Positions 8,881 to 17,768 of a stretch of DNA of 64,000 nt are shown piece by piece. Within the stretch, counting starts at the first letter, position 1; each line of letters begins with the position of its first letter. The notes under the pieces were generated by a model, which saw nothing but the letters and a program-made list of their open reading frames with translations, did not search any database and had not been told where the DNA came from. Position numbers and translations under genes: made by a program. The DNA is taken from NCBI RefSeq assembly GCF_031656215.1, contig NZ_CP134228.1:4669001-4733000 (forward strand), written 5' to 3'. The stretch comes from Mesorhizobium koreense (lineage in GTDB: Bacteria; Pseudomonadota; Alphaproteobacteria; Rhizobiales; Rhizobiaceae).

Positions 8881-10046
8881 ACCATCCACGGAAAAACCGA
8901 CTCGCATTCTCGACGCGCGCCATCCATGGCGGCCAGAGCCACGACCCGACCACGGGAGCGGTGATGGTGCCGATCTACGCCACGTCGACCTATGCGCAAC
9001 AGAGCCCCGGCGTGCACAAGGGCTACGAATATGCCCGCAGCCAGAACCCGACGCGCATGGCCTTCGAGCGCGCCGTCGCCGATCTCGAAAGCGGTTCGGC
9101 CGGTTTCGCCTTCGCCTCGGGGCTCGCCGGCATCGGCACCATTTTCGAGCTTCTCGACAGTGGCGCCCATATCGTGGCGACCGACGACATCTATGGCGGC
9201 ACCTTCCGCCTGCTCCAGCGCGTGCGCAGCCGCTCGGCCGGGCTCTCGGTCAGCTTCGCCGACTTCACCGATCTCGACGCGGTCGAGAAGGCGATCCGGC
9301 CGGAAACGAAGATGCTGTGGGTCGAGACGCCTACCAACCCGCTCCTGAAGGTGGTCGACCTCGAAGGCGTCGCGGCGCTCGCAAAACGCCACGGCCTGAT
9401 CGCGGTCGCCGACAACACTTTCGCCAGCCCCTATATCCAGCGGCCGCTCGAACGCGGCATCGACATCGTCGCGCACTCGACCACCAAATATCTGAACGGC
9501 CATTCCGACATGGTCGGCGGCGCGGTGATCGTCGGCGAAAACGCCGATCTCCGCGACCGGCTGAAATTCCTGCAGAACGCCGTCGGCGCCATCGCCGGGC
9601 CATTCGACAGCTTCCTCGCGCTGCGCGGGGTGAAGACCCTGGCTCTCCGCATGGAGAGGCATTCGGCGAACGGGCTGAAGATCGCCCGCTGGCTCGAGGG
9701 ACGCAAGGATGTCCGTCGCGTCTTCTATCCAGGGCTGGAAAGCCATCCGCAGCATGCCGTCGCCAAACGCCAGATGCACGCTTTCGGTGGCATGCTGACG
9801 GTGGTGCTCGACCGCGACCTGGCCGGCACCAAGCGCTTCCTCGAACGCGTACAGCTTTTCACGCTGGCCGAGAGCCTCGGCGGCGTCGAAAGCCTGATCG
9901 AGCATCCCGCGCTGATGACCCACGGCTCGATCCCCGCCGAGCAGCGGGAAGCTGTCGGTATTTCCGACTCGCTGGTGCGGCTTTCGGCGGGCATCGAGGA
10001 CGGCGACGATTTGATCGCCGATCTGGAGCAGGCGCTGACGGCGTAA
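8877..10046 (+). CDS. Cystathionine gamma-lyase / gamma-synthase family enzyme
   Basis: 389-residue Cys/Met-metabolism PLP enzyme. The Schiff-base lysine is in STTKYLNGHSDMVGG (about residue 204), with the upstream Tyr/Arg-containing segment YEYARSQNPTR and DDIYGGTFRLLQ. Its ATG overlaps the TGA of the beta-synthase gene, so the two are translationally coupled. That pairing favours cystathionine gamma-lyase (cystathionine to cysteine, 2-oxobutyrate and ammonia). The family cannot be split from gamma-synthase (MetB) by these motifs alone. Confidence 0.85.
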   Translation: MNHPRKNRLAFSTRAIHGGQSHDPTTGAVMVPIYATSTYAQQSPGVHKGYEYARSQNPTRMAFERAVADLESGSAGFAFASGLAGIGTIFELLDSGAHIVATDDIYGGTFRLLQRVRSRSAGLSVSFADFTDLDAVEKAIRPETKMLWVETPTNPLLKVVDLEGVAALAKRHGLIAVADNTFASPYIQRPLERGIDIVAHSTTKYLNGHSDMVGGAVIVGENADLRDRLKFLQNAVGAIAGPFDSFLALRGVKTLALRMERHSANGLKIARWLEGRKDVRRVFYPGLESHPQHAVAKRQMHAFGGMLTVVLDRDLAGTKRFLERVQLFTLAESLGGVESLIEHPALMTHGSIPAEQREAVGISDSLVRLSAGIEDGDDLIADLEQALTA

Positions 10047-10061
10047 GGCGACGGGGTTGCC

Positions 10062-10107
10062 GTGCGTCCTTCGAGGCTCGCTCCGCTCGCACCTCAGGAT
10101 GAGGGAG
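10062..10107 (+). repeat. 46-bp palindromic repeat, unit C (forward)
   Basis: Starts 16 bases after the gamma-lyase stop codon. The core is GCTCGC-TCC-GCTCGC. It is the first of five units clustered around the GIY-YIG gene and has no adjacent inverted partner; unit D follows in the same orientation after 39 bases. Confidence 0.9.
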
Positions 10108-10146
10108 TCGGTAGCCGCCACACCGAGAAGTAGCGGCGGGCTTGCC

Positions 10147-10192
10147 GTGCGTCCTTCGAGGCTCGCTGCGCTCGCACCTCAGGATGAGGGAG
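10147..10192 (+). repeat. 46-bp palindromic repeat, unit D (forward)
   Basis: The core is GCTCGC-TGC-GCTCGC. It pairs with inverted unit E at 10307-10352 across a 114-base spacer. Units C and D are in tandem, the only tandem case in the window. Confidence 0.9.
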
Positions 10193-10306
10193 GAGGTGTT
10201 CGCCTTTCCAGGATTACGTTCCGAGACCGGGATTACGTTCCGAGAGATGCGAAGGATGTGATATGCTTGTCTCGGTGCATCAGGATTTGGGATGCCGCCC
10301 ACAAAC

Positions 10307-10352
10307 CTCCCTCATCCTGAGGTGCGAGCGAAGCGAGCCTCGAAGGACGCAC
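10307..10352 (-). repeat. 46-bp palindromic repeat, unit E (reverse), abutting the nuclease gene
   Basis: Inverted unit whose outer end (GAAGGACGCAC) stops 4 bases before the GIY-YIG start codon at 10356. GAAGGA at 10342-10347 is a good Shine-Dalgarno sequence, 8 bases from that ATG. Confidence 0.9.
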
Positions 10353-10355
10353 CAG

Positions 10356-10661
10356 ATGCAATTCGAGATGACGGTTTACATGCTTCGCTGCTCCGACGGC
10401 TCCTACTATGTCGGCTCGACCAAACAGGAAATCGAGGCGCGAGTGTGGGAGCATAACAATCTTCCCATCGACGGCTATACGGCGCGGCGACGGCCGGTGA
10501 CGCTCGTGTTTACGGAATCCTATGACCGCATCACCGACGCCATTGCACGTGAGAGGCAATTGAAAGGGTGGTCGCGGCGCAAAAAGGAAACGCTGATAGC
10601 TCTTGCCTATGAAAACCTGCCGGAACTTTCACAGCGTGGCCATCTGGTTCCGAAGAGGTGA
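10356..10661 (+). CDS. Small GIY-YIG nuclease (Ssn / UPF0213-like)
   Basis: 101 residues consisting of a lone GIY-YIG domain. Motifs in order: VYMLRC (GIY position, Tyr8), SYYVGST (YIG position), EARVWEHNN with the catalytic-type Arg29, the GYTARRRPV segment, and AIARERQLKGWSRRKK with the metal-binding Glu66. Lone domains of this size include the Ssn family, which cut single-stranded DNA at abundant genomic repeats. ATG 10356 has GAAGGA 8 bases upstream, inside repeat unit E; ATG 10368 is an alternative. Repeat unit F starts 18 bases after the stop, in inverted orientation to E, so the gene is bracketed by repeats. The specific target is inferred, not shown. Confidence 0.85.
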   Translation: MQFEMTVYMLRCSDGSYYVGSTKQEIEARVWEHNNLPIDGYTARRRPVTLVFTESYDRITDAIARERQLKGWSRRKKETLIALAYENLPELSQRGHLVPKR

Positions 10662-10678
10662 TGGGTTGGGAGTTTGCT

Positions 10679-10724
10679 GTGCGTCCTTCGAGGCTCGCTC
10701 CGCTCGCACCTCAGGATGAGGGAG
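10679..10724 (+). repeat. 46-bp palindromic repeat, unit F (forward), downstream of the nuclease gene
   Basis: The core is GCTCGC-TCC-GCTCGC. It begins 18 bases after the nuclease stop codon. With unit E it brackets the nuclease gene with GGACGCAC/GTGCGTCC ends facing the gene. It also pairs with inverted unit G across 91 bases. Confidence 0.9.
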
Positions 10725-10815
10725 ACCTTCGGGCGTCATCCCGATCCTGAAGCGCTGCGCTCAGCGTAGTACACCTTGGGCCTCTCAGAACTTAACGCCA
10801 CAAAGGGGCACCGAC

Positions 10816-10861
10816 CCCCCTCATCCTGAGGTGCGAGCGAAGCGAGCCTCGAAGGACGCAC
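10816..10861 (-). repeat. 46-bp palindromic repeat, unit G (reverse)
   Basis: TTC core, with C instead of T at the second base of the inner end. It lies 20 bases from the SDR stop codon. The spacer to unit F contains CGTCATCCCGATCCTGAAG, which looks like a degraded copy of another interspersed repeat. Confidence 0.88.
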
Positions 10862-10881
10862 TGCGGGCCCGCATATAATTT

Positions 10882-11739
10882 CTACCTCGGCACCGTGTCG
10901 GTCGGCGTCCGCTCCTCCAGAATGTCCTCCATGCGGATGGCGATGGCGGCTTTGATCCTGGGGTGGGTGAGGATGTAGAAGCGGTCAGCCTCTATGCCCT
11001 CGAAGGCGATGCGGGCGATATCGTCAGCCGTCAGCCTGCCGGACTCGACCGCCTTGCGTAGGCGGGCGTCGAACATTCCGGCGGATGGGTTTTTGGCGCC
11101 CAGTTCGGCCGGGCGGTTGCGCTCGGCATCGGCGATGCCGGTCGGGGCGAAGGCGGGGCATAGCACCGAAACCCCGATCCTGGCACCCTCGATCGCCAGT
11201 TCATGGCGCAGGCATTCCGAGAGCGTCACGACCGCATGCTTGGTGGCGCAGTAGACGCTCGACCCCGGCACCGAGAGGAAGCCGGCGACGGAGGCGGTGT
11301 TGACCACCCTGCCCTCCTCGCCTTTTTCGATCATCCTTGGCACGAAGGAGCGTATGCCATTCGCGACGCCCATCAGATTGACGCCGAGCGACCATTGCCA
11401 GTCGTCCACGGTCGTCAGCCAGCTATAGCCGCCGACGGCGACGCCTGCATTGTTGAAGAGAAGATGCACGTCGCCCATTTCGGCGAAGATGGCATCGGCT
11501 GCCGCCTGGACGTCCTCGGCCTTCGAAACGTCACAGCGGCGGATGAGCGGCGCGCTGCCGCCTGCGAGCAGGCCGCGCGTTTCCTCCAGCCCGTTCATGT
11601 CGACGTCGAGCAGGGCAAGCCGCATGCCCTTCGCGGCGGCGGTAAGCGCCAGCGCCCGGCCGATACCGCTGCCGGCCCCGGTGATCACCGCGACACGGCC
11701 GCCGAAGTCCTTGAAACCCCGGCCGGTCATTTCTTCCAT
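10882..11739 (-). CDS. SDR-family oxidoreductase
   Basis: 285 residues from ATG 11739, which has an AGGAG about 7 bases upstream on the minus strand; longer in-frame readings run antisense through the neighbouring hydrolase gene. It is a classical short-chain dehydrogenase with TGAGSGIG (nucleotide binding), LLFNNAG and the catalytic YCATK. The cofactor and substrate are not readable. It is divergent from the alpha/beta hydrolase gene. SDRs next to fatty-acid-type operons often act on hydroxyacyl or alcohol substrates, but that is only context. Confidence 0.8.
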   Translation of the reverse strand: MEEMTGRGFKDFGGRVAVITGAGSGIGRALALTAAAKGMRLALLDVDMNGLEETRGLLAGGSAPLIRRCDVSKAEDVQAAADAIFAEMGDVHLLFNNAGVAVGGYSWLTTVDDWQWSLGVNLMGVANGIRSFVPRMIEKGEEGRVVNTASVAGFLSVPGSSVYCATKHAVVTLSECLRHELAIEGARIGVSVLCPAFAPTGIADAERNRPAELGAKNPSAGMFDARLRKAVESGRLTADDIARIAFEGIEADRFYILTHPRIKAAIAIRMEDILEERTPTDTVPR

Positions 11740-11871
11740 CGTCGTCTCCTCTTCGCCGCTTTCCGTCATCAACAATGCGCCTTCCAACCCTTGACGGAAG
11801 GGATAGTTGAACGGCATGCTGCTTTGCAACATACCCGGTAGTATGTCGCAGGCAAGGGAGGAGCGACCCGC

Positions 11872-12660
11872 ATGGCTTTCGCGCGCTTGAATGGCGCTGT
11901 AATGCACTACGAGGACGCCGGCGCGCGCGGCGGCAGGGCTATTGTCTTCTCCAATTCGCTTGGCACCGATTTCCGCATCTGGGACGGTCTTCTCGGCCAT
12001 CTGCCGGCTGACCTTCGCGTCATCCGCTACGACAAGCGCGGCCACGGCCTCTCCGAGGCGACGGCCGGGCCATATGCCATGAAGACTTTGGCGGAGGACC
12101 TCGCCGCGTTGCTCGACCATCTCGGGGTCAAGGACGCAGCCGTCGTCGGGCTCTCCGTCGGCGGCATGATCGCGCTTGGCCTCGCCTCGCTCCGACCGGA
12201 TCTTGTTTCGGCACTCGTTCTGATGGACACCGCGCACAAAATAGGCACCGTCGAGGGCTGGAACAGCCGCATCGACACGGTGCAAAGGGGCGGAATGGCG
12301 GCAGTGGCGGAAGGAATCCTGGCCGGCTGGTTCACGCAGGCTTATCGTGACAGCGTAGCCGACTTTGCCGGCTATCGCGCCATGCTGATGCGCAACGACA
12401 TCGAGGGTTACACCGGTGTCTGCGCGGCGCTGCGCGACGCCGACCTCACCGAATCCACCCGCGCGCTGAGGATGCCGACGCTCTGCGTCGCCGGCGAGCA
12501 CGACGCCACGACCTCGCCGACGCTCATGCGAACGACGGCGGACCTGATCGAGAGGGCACGGCTCGAAGTCGTGAGGGATGCGGGGCATATTCCATGCGTG
12601 GAGCGGCCGGGGGAAGTGGCGGGGCTGATCGCAGGATTTTTGAAGGAGGCGACCGGCTGA
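11872..12660 (+). CDS. Alpha/beta hydrolase, 3-oxoadipate enol-lactonase-like (PcaD family)
   Basis: 262 residues from ATG 11872. It contains IRYDKRGHGLSEA, the nucleophile elbow VVGLSVGGM (Ser near residue 96), CVAGEHDATTSP with the acidic residue, and the DAGHIPCVERPGEV histidine region, all in PcaD-like order. PcaD hydrolyses 3-oxoadipate enol-lactone in the protocatechuate branch, but no other pca genes are in the window. The gene lies 124 bases before the pim-like operon in the same direction, so it may serve dicarboxylate or ring-cleavage metabolism. The family call is firm; the substrate is uncertain. Confidence 0.72.
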   Translation: MAFARLNGAVMHYEDAGARGGRAIVFSNSLGTDFRIWDGLLGHLPADLRVIRYDKRGHGLSEATAGPYAMKTLAEDLAALLDHLGVKDAAVVGLSVGGMIALGLASLRPDLVSALVLMDTAHKIGTVEGWNSRIDTVQRGGMAAVAEGILAGWFTQAYRDSVADFAGYRAMLMRNDIEGYTGVCAALRDADLTESTRALRMPTLCVAGEHDATTSPTLMRTTADLIERARLEVVRDAGHIPCVERPGEVAGLIAGFLKEATG

Positions 12661-12784
12661 AGAAGCTGAGCGCATATGGGTAAGATGCAGTCTCTTCGCA
12701 CCCCCTTCTGTCCGGCAGGACAGAGGGGGGTGTGCCGCCAAAATCGACTTCCGTTCAGTTTACACCCACGAAAGGCTTTTTCCT

Positions 12785-14878
12785 TTGACCTCCACAGTAT
12801 CCGTTTCCCGCCATGGCGATGTCGCCGTCATCATGCTCGACAATCCGCCGGTCAATGCGCTCAGCCACCATCTGCGCGAACCGCTCGACGCGGCGCTCAA
12901 GGCCGAGCGCGATGACAGTAGCGTCAAGGCCATCGTCCTTGCCTGCGCGGGCCGGACCTTCGTCGCCGGCGCCGACATCACCGAATTCGGCAAGCCGCAG
13001 AAGGCGCCGAGCCTCCGCGACCTGATCGACACGCTGGAGTCGATCACGACGAAACCGACGGTCGCCGCGATCCACGGAACGGCGCTTGGCGGCGGTCTGG
13101 AACTGGCACTCGGGTGTCATTTCCGCGTTGCCGACAAGGGCGCGCGGCTCGGCCTTCCCGAAGTCAAGCTCGGCATCCTGCCGGGCGCGGGCGGCACGGT
13201 GCGGCTGCCTCGCATCGTCGGGCCGGAAAAGGCGGTCGCCATGATCGTCTCCGGTACGCCGATCGGCGCGCTGGAGGCGGAAGAGGCCGGGCTGGTGGAT
13301 GCGCTCGTCGACAATCTGGTTGCGGACGCCGTCGCCTTCGCGCGCGAGGCGGCCGAAACCAACCGGCCGCTCGTCGCGGTGCGCGACCGTACTGCCAGGA
13401 TCGAAGCCGCGCAGACGGATATGTCCGGTTTCGAGAAGGCCGCCGCGGAGGCAACCAAGAAAACACGTGGGCTCGAAGCGCCGCTTGCCTGCGCCGAAGC
13501 CGTGCGCAACGCCATCACGATGAAGTTCGACGACGCGCTCGACGCGGAGAGGAGGACGTTCGAGCGGCTTGTCGCCGGCGATCAGTCGAAGGCACAGCGC
13601 CACCTCTTCTTCGCCGAGCGCGAGGCCGCCCGTGTCGAAGGCGTCGGCAAGGAAGTGAGGCCGCGCGAGATCCGCAAGGCTGCGGTGATCGGCGCCGGCA
13701 CGATGGGCGGCGGCATCGCCATGTCCTTCGTCAATGGCGGCATCCCCGTCACCATCCTCGAAATGAGCAAGGAAGCCCTCGACCGGGGCCTGGGCGTGAT
13801 CGACAGGAACTACGGCATTTCCGTCTCGCGGGGGTCGCTGTCGCCGGAAGCGCACAAGAAGCGCATGGCGATGTTCACGCCGACGACCAGCTACGACGAC
13901 CTCGCCGACGCCGACATCATCATCGAAGCCGTATTCGAGGAAATGGCGGTCAAGAAGGAGGTCTTCTCCAGGCTCGACGCCATCGCCAAGCCGGGCGCCA
14001 TCCTGGCGTCGAACACCTCCTATCTCGACGTGAACGAAATCGCCGCGATGACCAAGCGGCCGGCCGATGTGCTCGGCATGCATTTCTTCTCGCCCGCCAA
14101 CGTCATGAAACTGCTTGAAATCGTGCGCGGCAAGGAGACCGCGCCCGACGTCATCGCCACCGCGCTCGCCACCGCCAAGCGGATCGGCAAGGTCCCGGTC
14201 GTCGTCGGTGTCTGCCACGGTTTCGTCGGCAACCGCATGCTTTCGGCTCGCTCGGCCGACCTCGAATCGCTCCTGCTGGAAGGCGCGACCCCTCAGCAAG
14301 TGGACAAGGTCTTCACCGATTTCGGCTGGCCGATGGGACCCTTCGCGATGGGCGACCTTGCCGGGCTCGATATCGGCTGGCGCAACCGCAAGTCGCTCGG
14401 TAGAAAGGCCGCTATCGCCGACGCCATCTGCGAGATGGGGCGCTACGGCCAGAAGACTGGGCGCGGCTATTACGTCTACGAGAAAGGCTCGCGCACGCCG
14501 ACGCCGGACCCCGAGATCGAAAAGCTGATCGAAGACAAGGCGCGCGAACTCGGCGTCAATCGCCGGACCATCTCCTCGGACGAGATCGCCGAGCGGACCA
14601 TGTATCCGATGGTGAACGAGGGCGCGCGCATCCTCGAAGAGAAGATCGCTGCCAGGCCGTCCGACATCGATATCGTCTGGATCAATGGCTACGGCTTTCC
14701 CGTAGGCAGGGGCGGGCCGATGTTCTGGGCCGACCTTACGGGCCTGAAGAAGATCGCGGAAAGGCTGGAATACTGGCACGGCAAGACCGGCAAGGACGTT
14801 TTCGCGCCCTCGCTGCTCCTGAAGAAGCTCGCGGCTGAAGGCAAGGGCTTCTCGAGTCTGCAGGCGTCGAAGGCGTGA
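12785..14878 (+). CDS. pimF: Fused enoyl-CoA hydratase / 3-hydroxyacyl-CoA dehydrogenase (PimF-like)
   Basis: 697 residues from a TTG at 12785. The N-terminal crotonase domain (residues 1-190) shows VNALSHHLREPL, FVAGADI and GGGLELALGCH. The NAD-binding dehydrogenase domain begins near residue 297 with VIGAGTMGGGIAMSF and has ASNTSYLDVNEIA and GMHFFSPANVMKLLEIV; a C-terminal dehydrogenase domain follows. It catalyses the hydration and second oxidation of beta-oxidation. The gene order (this, CoA ligase, thiolase, two acyl-CoA dehydrogenases) matches pimFABCD of Rhodopseudomonas palustris, known for dicarboxylate (pimelate) breakdown. A GTGA overlap leads into the ligase gene. FadB/FadJ-type function is the alternative. 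Confidence 0.8.
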   Translation: MTSTVSVSRHGDVAVIMLDNPPVNALSHHLREPLDAALKAERDDSSVKAIVLACAGRTFVAGADITEFGKPQKAPSLRDLIDTLESITTKPTVAAIHGTALGGGLELALGCHFRVADKGARLGLPEVKLGILPGAGGTVRLPRIVGPEKAVAMIVSGTPIGALEAEEAGLVDALVDNLVADAVAFAREAAETNRPLVAVRDRTARIEAAQTDMSGFEKAAAEATKKTRGLEAPLACAEAVRNAITMKFDDALDAERRTFERLVAGDQSKAQRHLFFAEREAARVEGVGKEVRPREIRKAAVIGAGTMGGGIAMSFVNGGIPVTILEMSKEALDRGLGVIDRNYGISVSRGSLSPEAHKKRMAMFTPTTSYDDLADADIIIEAVFEEMAVKKEVFSRLDAIAKPGAILASNTSYLDVNEIAAMTKRPADVLGMHFFSPANVMKLLEIVRGKETAPDVIATALATAKRIGKVPVVVGVCHGFVGNRMLSARSADLESLLLEGATPQQVDKVFTDFGWPMGPFAMGDLAGLDIGWRNRKSLGRKAAIADAICEMGRYGQKTGRGYYVYEKGSRTPTPDPEIEKLIEDKARELGVNRRTISSDEIAERTMYPMVNEGARILEEKIAARPSDIDIVWINGYGFPVGRGGPMFWADLTGLKKIAERLEYWHGKTGKDVFAPSLLLKKLAAEGKGFSSLQASKA

Positions 14879-16560
14879 CGGGTATCCCGCCCTTCCCCGC
14901 GCCATGGCCCTGGGAGAAGAGTTACCCGGCGGGACTTTCGCCGCGCGTCGAACTGCCCGTATGGCCGATCGGCTCGATCGTCGACCGTGCGGCCGAGCAT
15001 TTCGGCGAAAAGGATGCCATCGTCTTCCGTGGCGCCTGCTGGACCTATGCGGAACTGAAGGCGCGGGTGGACGAGGCGGCGGCGGCGTTTTTACGCGCTG
15101 GAATCGGCAAGGGCGCGCGGATCGCGCTCTTCCTGCCGAACACGCTCTACCACCCGCTAGCCTTCTTCGGCGCCATGAAAGCGGGGGCAACGGTGGTGCA
15201 TCTGTCGCCGCTCGACAGCCCGCGCGTCATCCAGCACAAGTTGGCCGACAGCGGCGCGCGCGTCGTGGTGACGACGAACATCGGCGAGATGGCGGCGGGC
15301 GCGGCCAAGCTCATCCCCGCGGGTATCATCGACCGGCTGATCGTGGGCGACGATGCGGCGTTCGGCCCTTCGCCGTTGACGGGCCCCATGCCGTCCGGCG
15401 AAGGCATCGAGACATTCGAGCAATTCGTCGCCGGTGCGGACACGGAAGCCGGCTTCCCATCGGTCGATGTCGGGGAACTGGCGCTGCTGCAATATACGGG
15501 CGGCACAACCGGAATGCCGAAAGGCGCCAAGCTCACCCATCGGAACCTGTCGGCGGCCGTGTCAAGCTACGATATCTGGTACACCGGCCAGGGCCTCTCC
15601 CGGAAGGGCGACGACCGGATCCTGCTCTTCCTGCCGCTTTTCCACATCTACGCGCTGACGACGATCCTGCTCAGGGGCCTGAATAACGGCAACGCGCTTC
15701 TCATGCACACGCGCTTCGACGCGGAGACGGCGCTCCTGGAGATCGAGAACGGCGCCACCAGCTTTCCCGGTGTGCCGACCATGTGGATCGCCATCGCGGC
15801 CGTTCCCGGCTTCGAGAAGCGCGATTTCTCCTCCATGCGCTACTGCGCCTCGGGCGGCGCGCCGCTGCCGGTCGAGGTGGGGCGCAAGCTGAAGAAGATC
15901 ACCGGCCACGATATTCTCGGCGGCTGGGGCATGACCGAAACGGCGCCCGCCGGCACCAACATCCCTAGGGGGCGCGGCGACAAGATCGGTACGATCGGCG
16001 TGCCGCTGCCCGGAATCTACATGGATATCGTCGCGCTCGACGATCCGACACGCGTGCTGCCGCAAGGCGACACCGGGGAATTGCGCATCTTCGGCGACAA
16101 CGTGACAAAGGACTATCTCAACCGCGAGAAGGAGCACGGCCAGTTCTTCTCCGACGGCGGCTTTTTGACCGGCGATATCGGCTTCATCGACAAGGAAGGC
16201 TTCTTCACCATAGTCGACCGCAAGAAGGACATGATCATCTCCGGCGGCTTCAACGTCTATCCGCAACTTATCGAGCAGATGATCTATGAGCACCCGGACG
16301 TACACGAGGTGCTGGTGATCGGCGTGCCGGATGATTATCGCGGCGAGGCCGCGAAGGCTTTCGTGACACTCAGAAAGGGCGCGCCGGAGCTAACACTCGA
16401 TGCGCTGAAGGAATTCCTGAAGGACCGGGTCGGCAAGCACGAAATGCCGGCGCAACTCGAAATCCGTGAAAACCTGCCGCGCACCTCGGTCGGCAAGCTT
16501 TCCAAACTCGAACTCAAGCAGGAAGAGGCCGAGCGCCGCCAAGCGGCAAAGGCTTCATAA
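14875..16560 (+). CDS. pimA: Acyl-CoA ligase, dicarboxylate-CoA ligase-like (PimA-like)
   Basis: 561 residues from GTG 14875, overlapping the preceding stop by 4 bases. The ANL-superfamily motifs are present: QYTGGTTGMPKGAKLTH (phosphate loop), GGWGMTETAPAG, TGDIGFIDKEGFF and DRKKDMIISGGFNVYP, with the C-terminal lysine in TSVGKLSK. It should activate a carboxylic acid to its CoA thioester using ATP. Position in a pim-like operon suggests pimelate or other dicarboxylates; medium- or long-chain fatty acids are the alternative, and motifs alone do not separate them. Confidence 0.8.
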   Translation: MTGIPPFPAPWPWEKSYPAGLSPRVELPVWPIGSIVDRAAEHFGEKDAIVFRGACWTYAELKARVDEAAAAFLRAGIGKGARIALFLPNTLYHPLAFFGAMKAGATVVHLSPLDSPRVIQHKLADSGARVVVTTNIGEMAAGAAKLIPAGIIDRLIVGDDAAFGPSPLTGPMPSGEGIETFEQFVAGADTEAGFPSVDVGELALLQYTGGTTGMPKGAKLTHRNLSAAVSSYDIWYTGQGLSRKGDDRILLFLPLFHIYALTTILLRGLNNGNALLMHTRFDAETALLEIENGATSFPGVPTMWIAIAAVPGFEKRDFSSMRYCASGGAPLPVEVGRKLKKITGHDILGGWGMTETAPAGTNIPRGRGDKIGTIGVPLPGIYMDIVALDDPTRVLPQGDTGELRIFGDNVTKDYLNREKEHGQFFSDGGFLTGDIGFIDKEGFFTIVDRKKDMIISGGFNVYPQLIEQMIYEHPDVHEVLVIGVPDDYRGEAAKAFVTLRKGAPELTLDALKEFLKDRVGKHEMPAQLEIRENLPRTSVGKLSKLELKQEEAERRQAAKAS

Positions 16561-16575
16561 GGAGAAAGCCCGGAC

Positions 16576-17757
16576 ATGGTCGACGCAGTCATCGTATCCA
16601 CCGCCCGCACGCCGATCGGCAAGGCCTACCGCGGCGCGCTCAACGACACCACCGGCGCGACGCTCGGCGCGCATGCGATCCGCGAGGCACTCAGGCGCTC
16701 GGGCGTGGAAGGCGGCGAGATCGAGGATGTCGTCATGGGCTGCGCCATGCAGGAAGGCACGACGGGCCTGAACGTCGCGCGCCGGGCTCTGCTGACCGCC
16801 GGGCTGCCGGTGACGGTGGCCGGCACGACGATCGACCGGCAATGTTCCTCCGGCCTGCAGTCGATGGCGCTGCTTGCCAACGCCATCCGCAATGACGGGG
16901 TGAAAGCCGGTATTGCCGGCGGGCTGGAATCGATCAGCCTCGTCCAGAACGATCACCGCAATACGTATAAGCTTCGCGATGAGAAGCTGATGGAGATCAA
17001 GCCGGACGTCTACATGCCGATGATCGACACGGCAGAGGTTGTCGCCAAGCGCTACAATATCTCCCGCGAAAAACAGGATGCATACGGTCTCGAAAGCCAG
17101 CGCCGTGTCGCGGCGGCGCGCGAAGCCGGGCGCTTCGACAAGGAGATCGCGCCGATCGACGTCACCATGGCCGTGGTCGACAAGGAGACCAAGGAGATCA
17201 GCCACAAGCAAGTGACGCTGGCGCATGACGAGGGCCCACGCCCCGACACGACAGCGGAAGGGCTCGCCAGCCTGAAGCCGGTGCGCGAGGGCGGCACGAT
17301 CACGGCCGGCAACGCCAGTCAGCTTTCCGACGGTGCTTCCGCCAACGTCATGATGAGCGACAAGGAGGCTTCGAGGCGCGGGCTGGAACCGCTCGGCATA
17401 TTGCGCGGCTTCAACGTCGCCGGTTGCGAGCCGGACGAGATGGGCATCGGCCCGGTCTTCGCCGTGCCCCGGCTCCTCGAACGGCATGGCCTTAAAGTCG
17501 ACGATATCGGGCTTTGGGAACTGAACGAGGCTTTCGCCGTGCAGGTGATCTATTGCCGCGACCGGCTCGGCATCGACCCGGAGAAGCTCAACGTCGATGG
17601 CGGCGCCATCGCGGTCGGCCATCCCTACGGCATGAGCGGCTCCAGGCTCGCCGGCCACGCGCTGATCGAAAGCAAAAGGCGTGGGGTGAAATACGCCGTC
17701 GTCACCATGTGCGTCGGCGGCGGCATGGGCGCCGCGGGATTGTTCGAGATCAATTGA
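16576..17757 (+). CDS. pimB: Acetyl-CoA acetyltransferase / 3-ketoacyl-CoA thiolase (PimB-like)
   Basis: 393 residues, with AAGGAG at 16559-16564 before the ATG. Thiolase active-site elements are all present: the nucleophilic Cys in [12 protein letters not shown] (about residue 90), [16 protein letters not shown] (catalytic His), and the C-terminal base Cys in [13 protein letters not shown]. It cleaves 3-ketoacyl-CoA, releasing acetyl-CoA. It is the third gene of the pim-like run, 15 bases after the ligase. Confidence 0.85.
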   Translation: MVDAVIVSTARTPIGKAYRGALNDTTGATLGAHAIREALRRSGVEGGEIEDVVMGCAMQEGTTGLNVARRALLTAGLPVTVAGTTIDRQCSSGLQSMALLANAIRNDGVKAGIAGGLESISLVQNDHRNTYKLRDEKLMEIKPDVYMPMIDTAEVVAKRYNISREKQDAYGLESQRRVAAAREAGRFDKEIAPIDVTMAVVDKETKEISHKQVTLAHDEGPRPDTTAEGLASLKPVREGGTITAGNASQLSDGASANVMMSDKEASRRGLEPLGILRGFNVAGCEPDEMGIGPVFAVPRLLERHGLKVDDIGLWELNEAFAVQVIYCRDRLGIDPEKLNVDGGAIAVGHPYGMSGSRLAGHALIESKRRGVKYAVVTMCVGGGMGAAGLFEIN

Positions 17758-17768
17758 GGAGGATCGCC

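Noticed and set aside
10882-12741. 619-residue frame joining the SDR to upstream sequence
   Set aside because: The N-terminal 330 residues are antisense to the enol-lactonase-like gene; the SDR starts at 11739 with a good ribosome-binding site.
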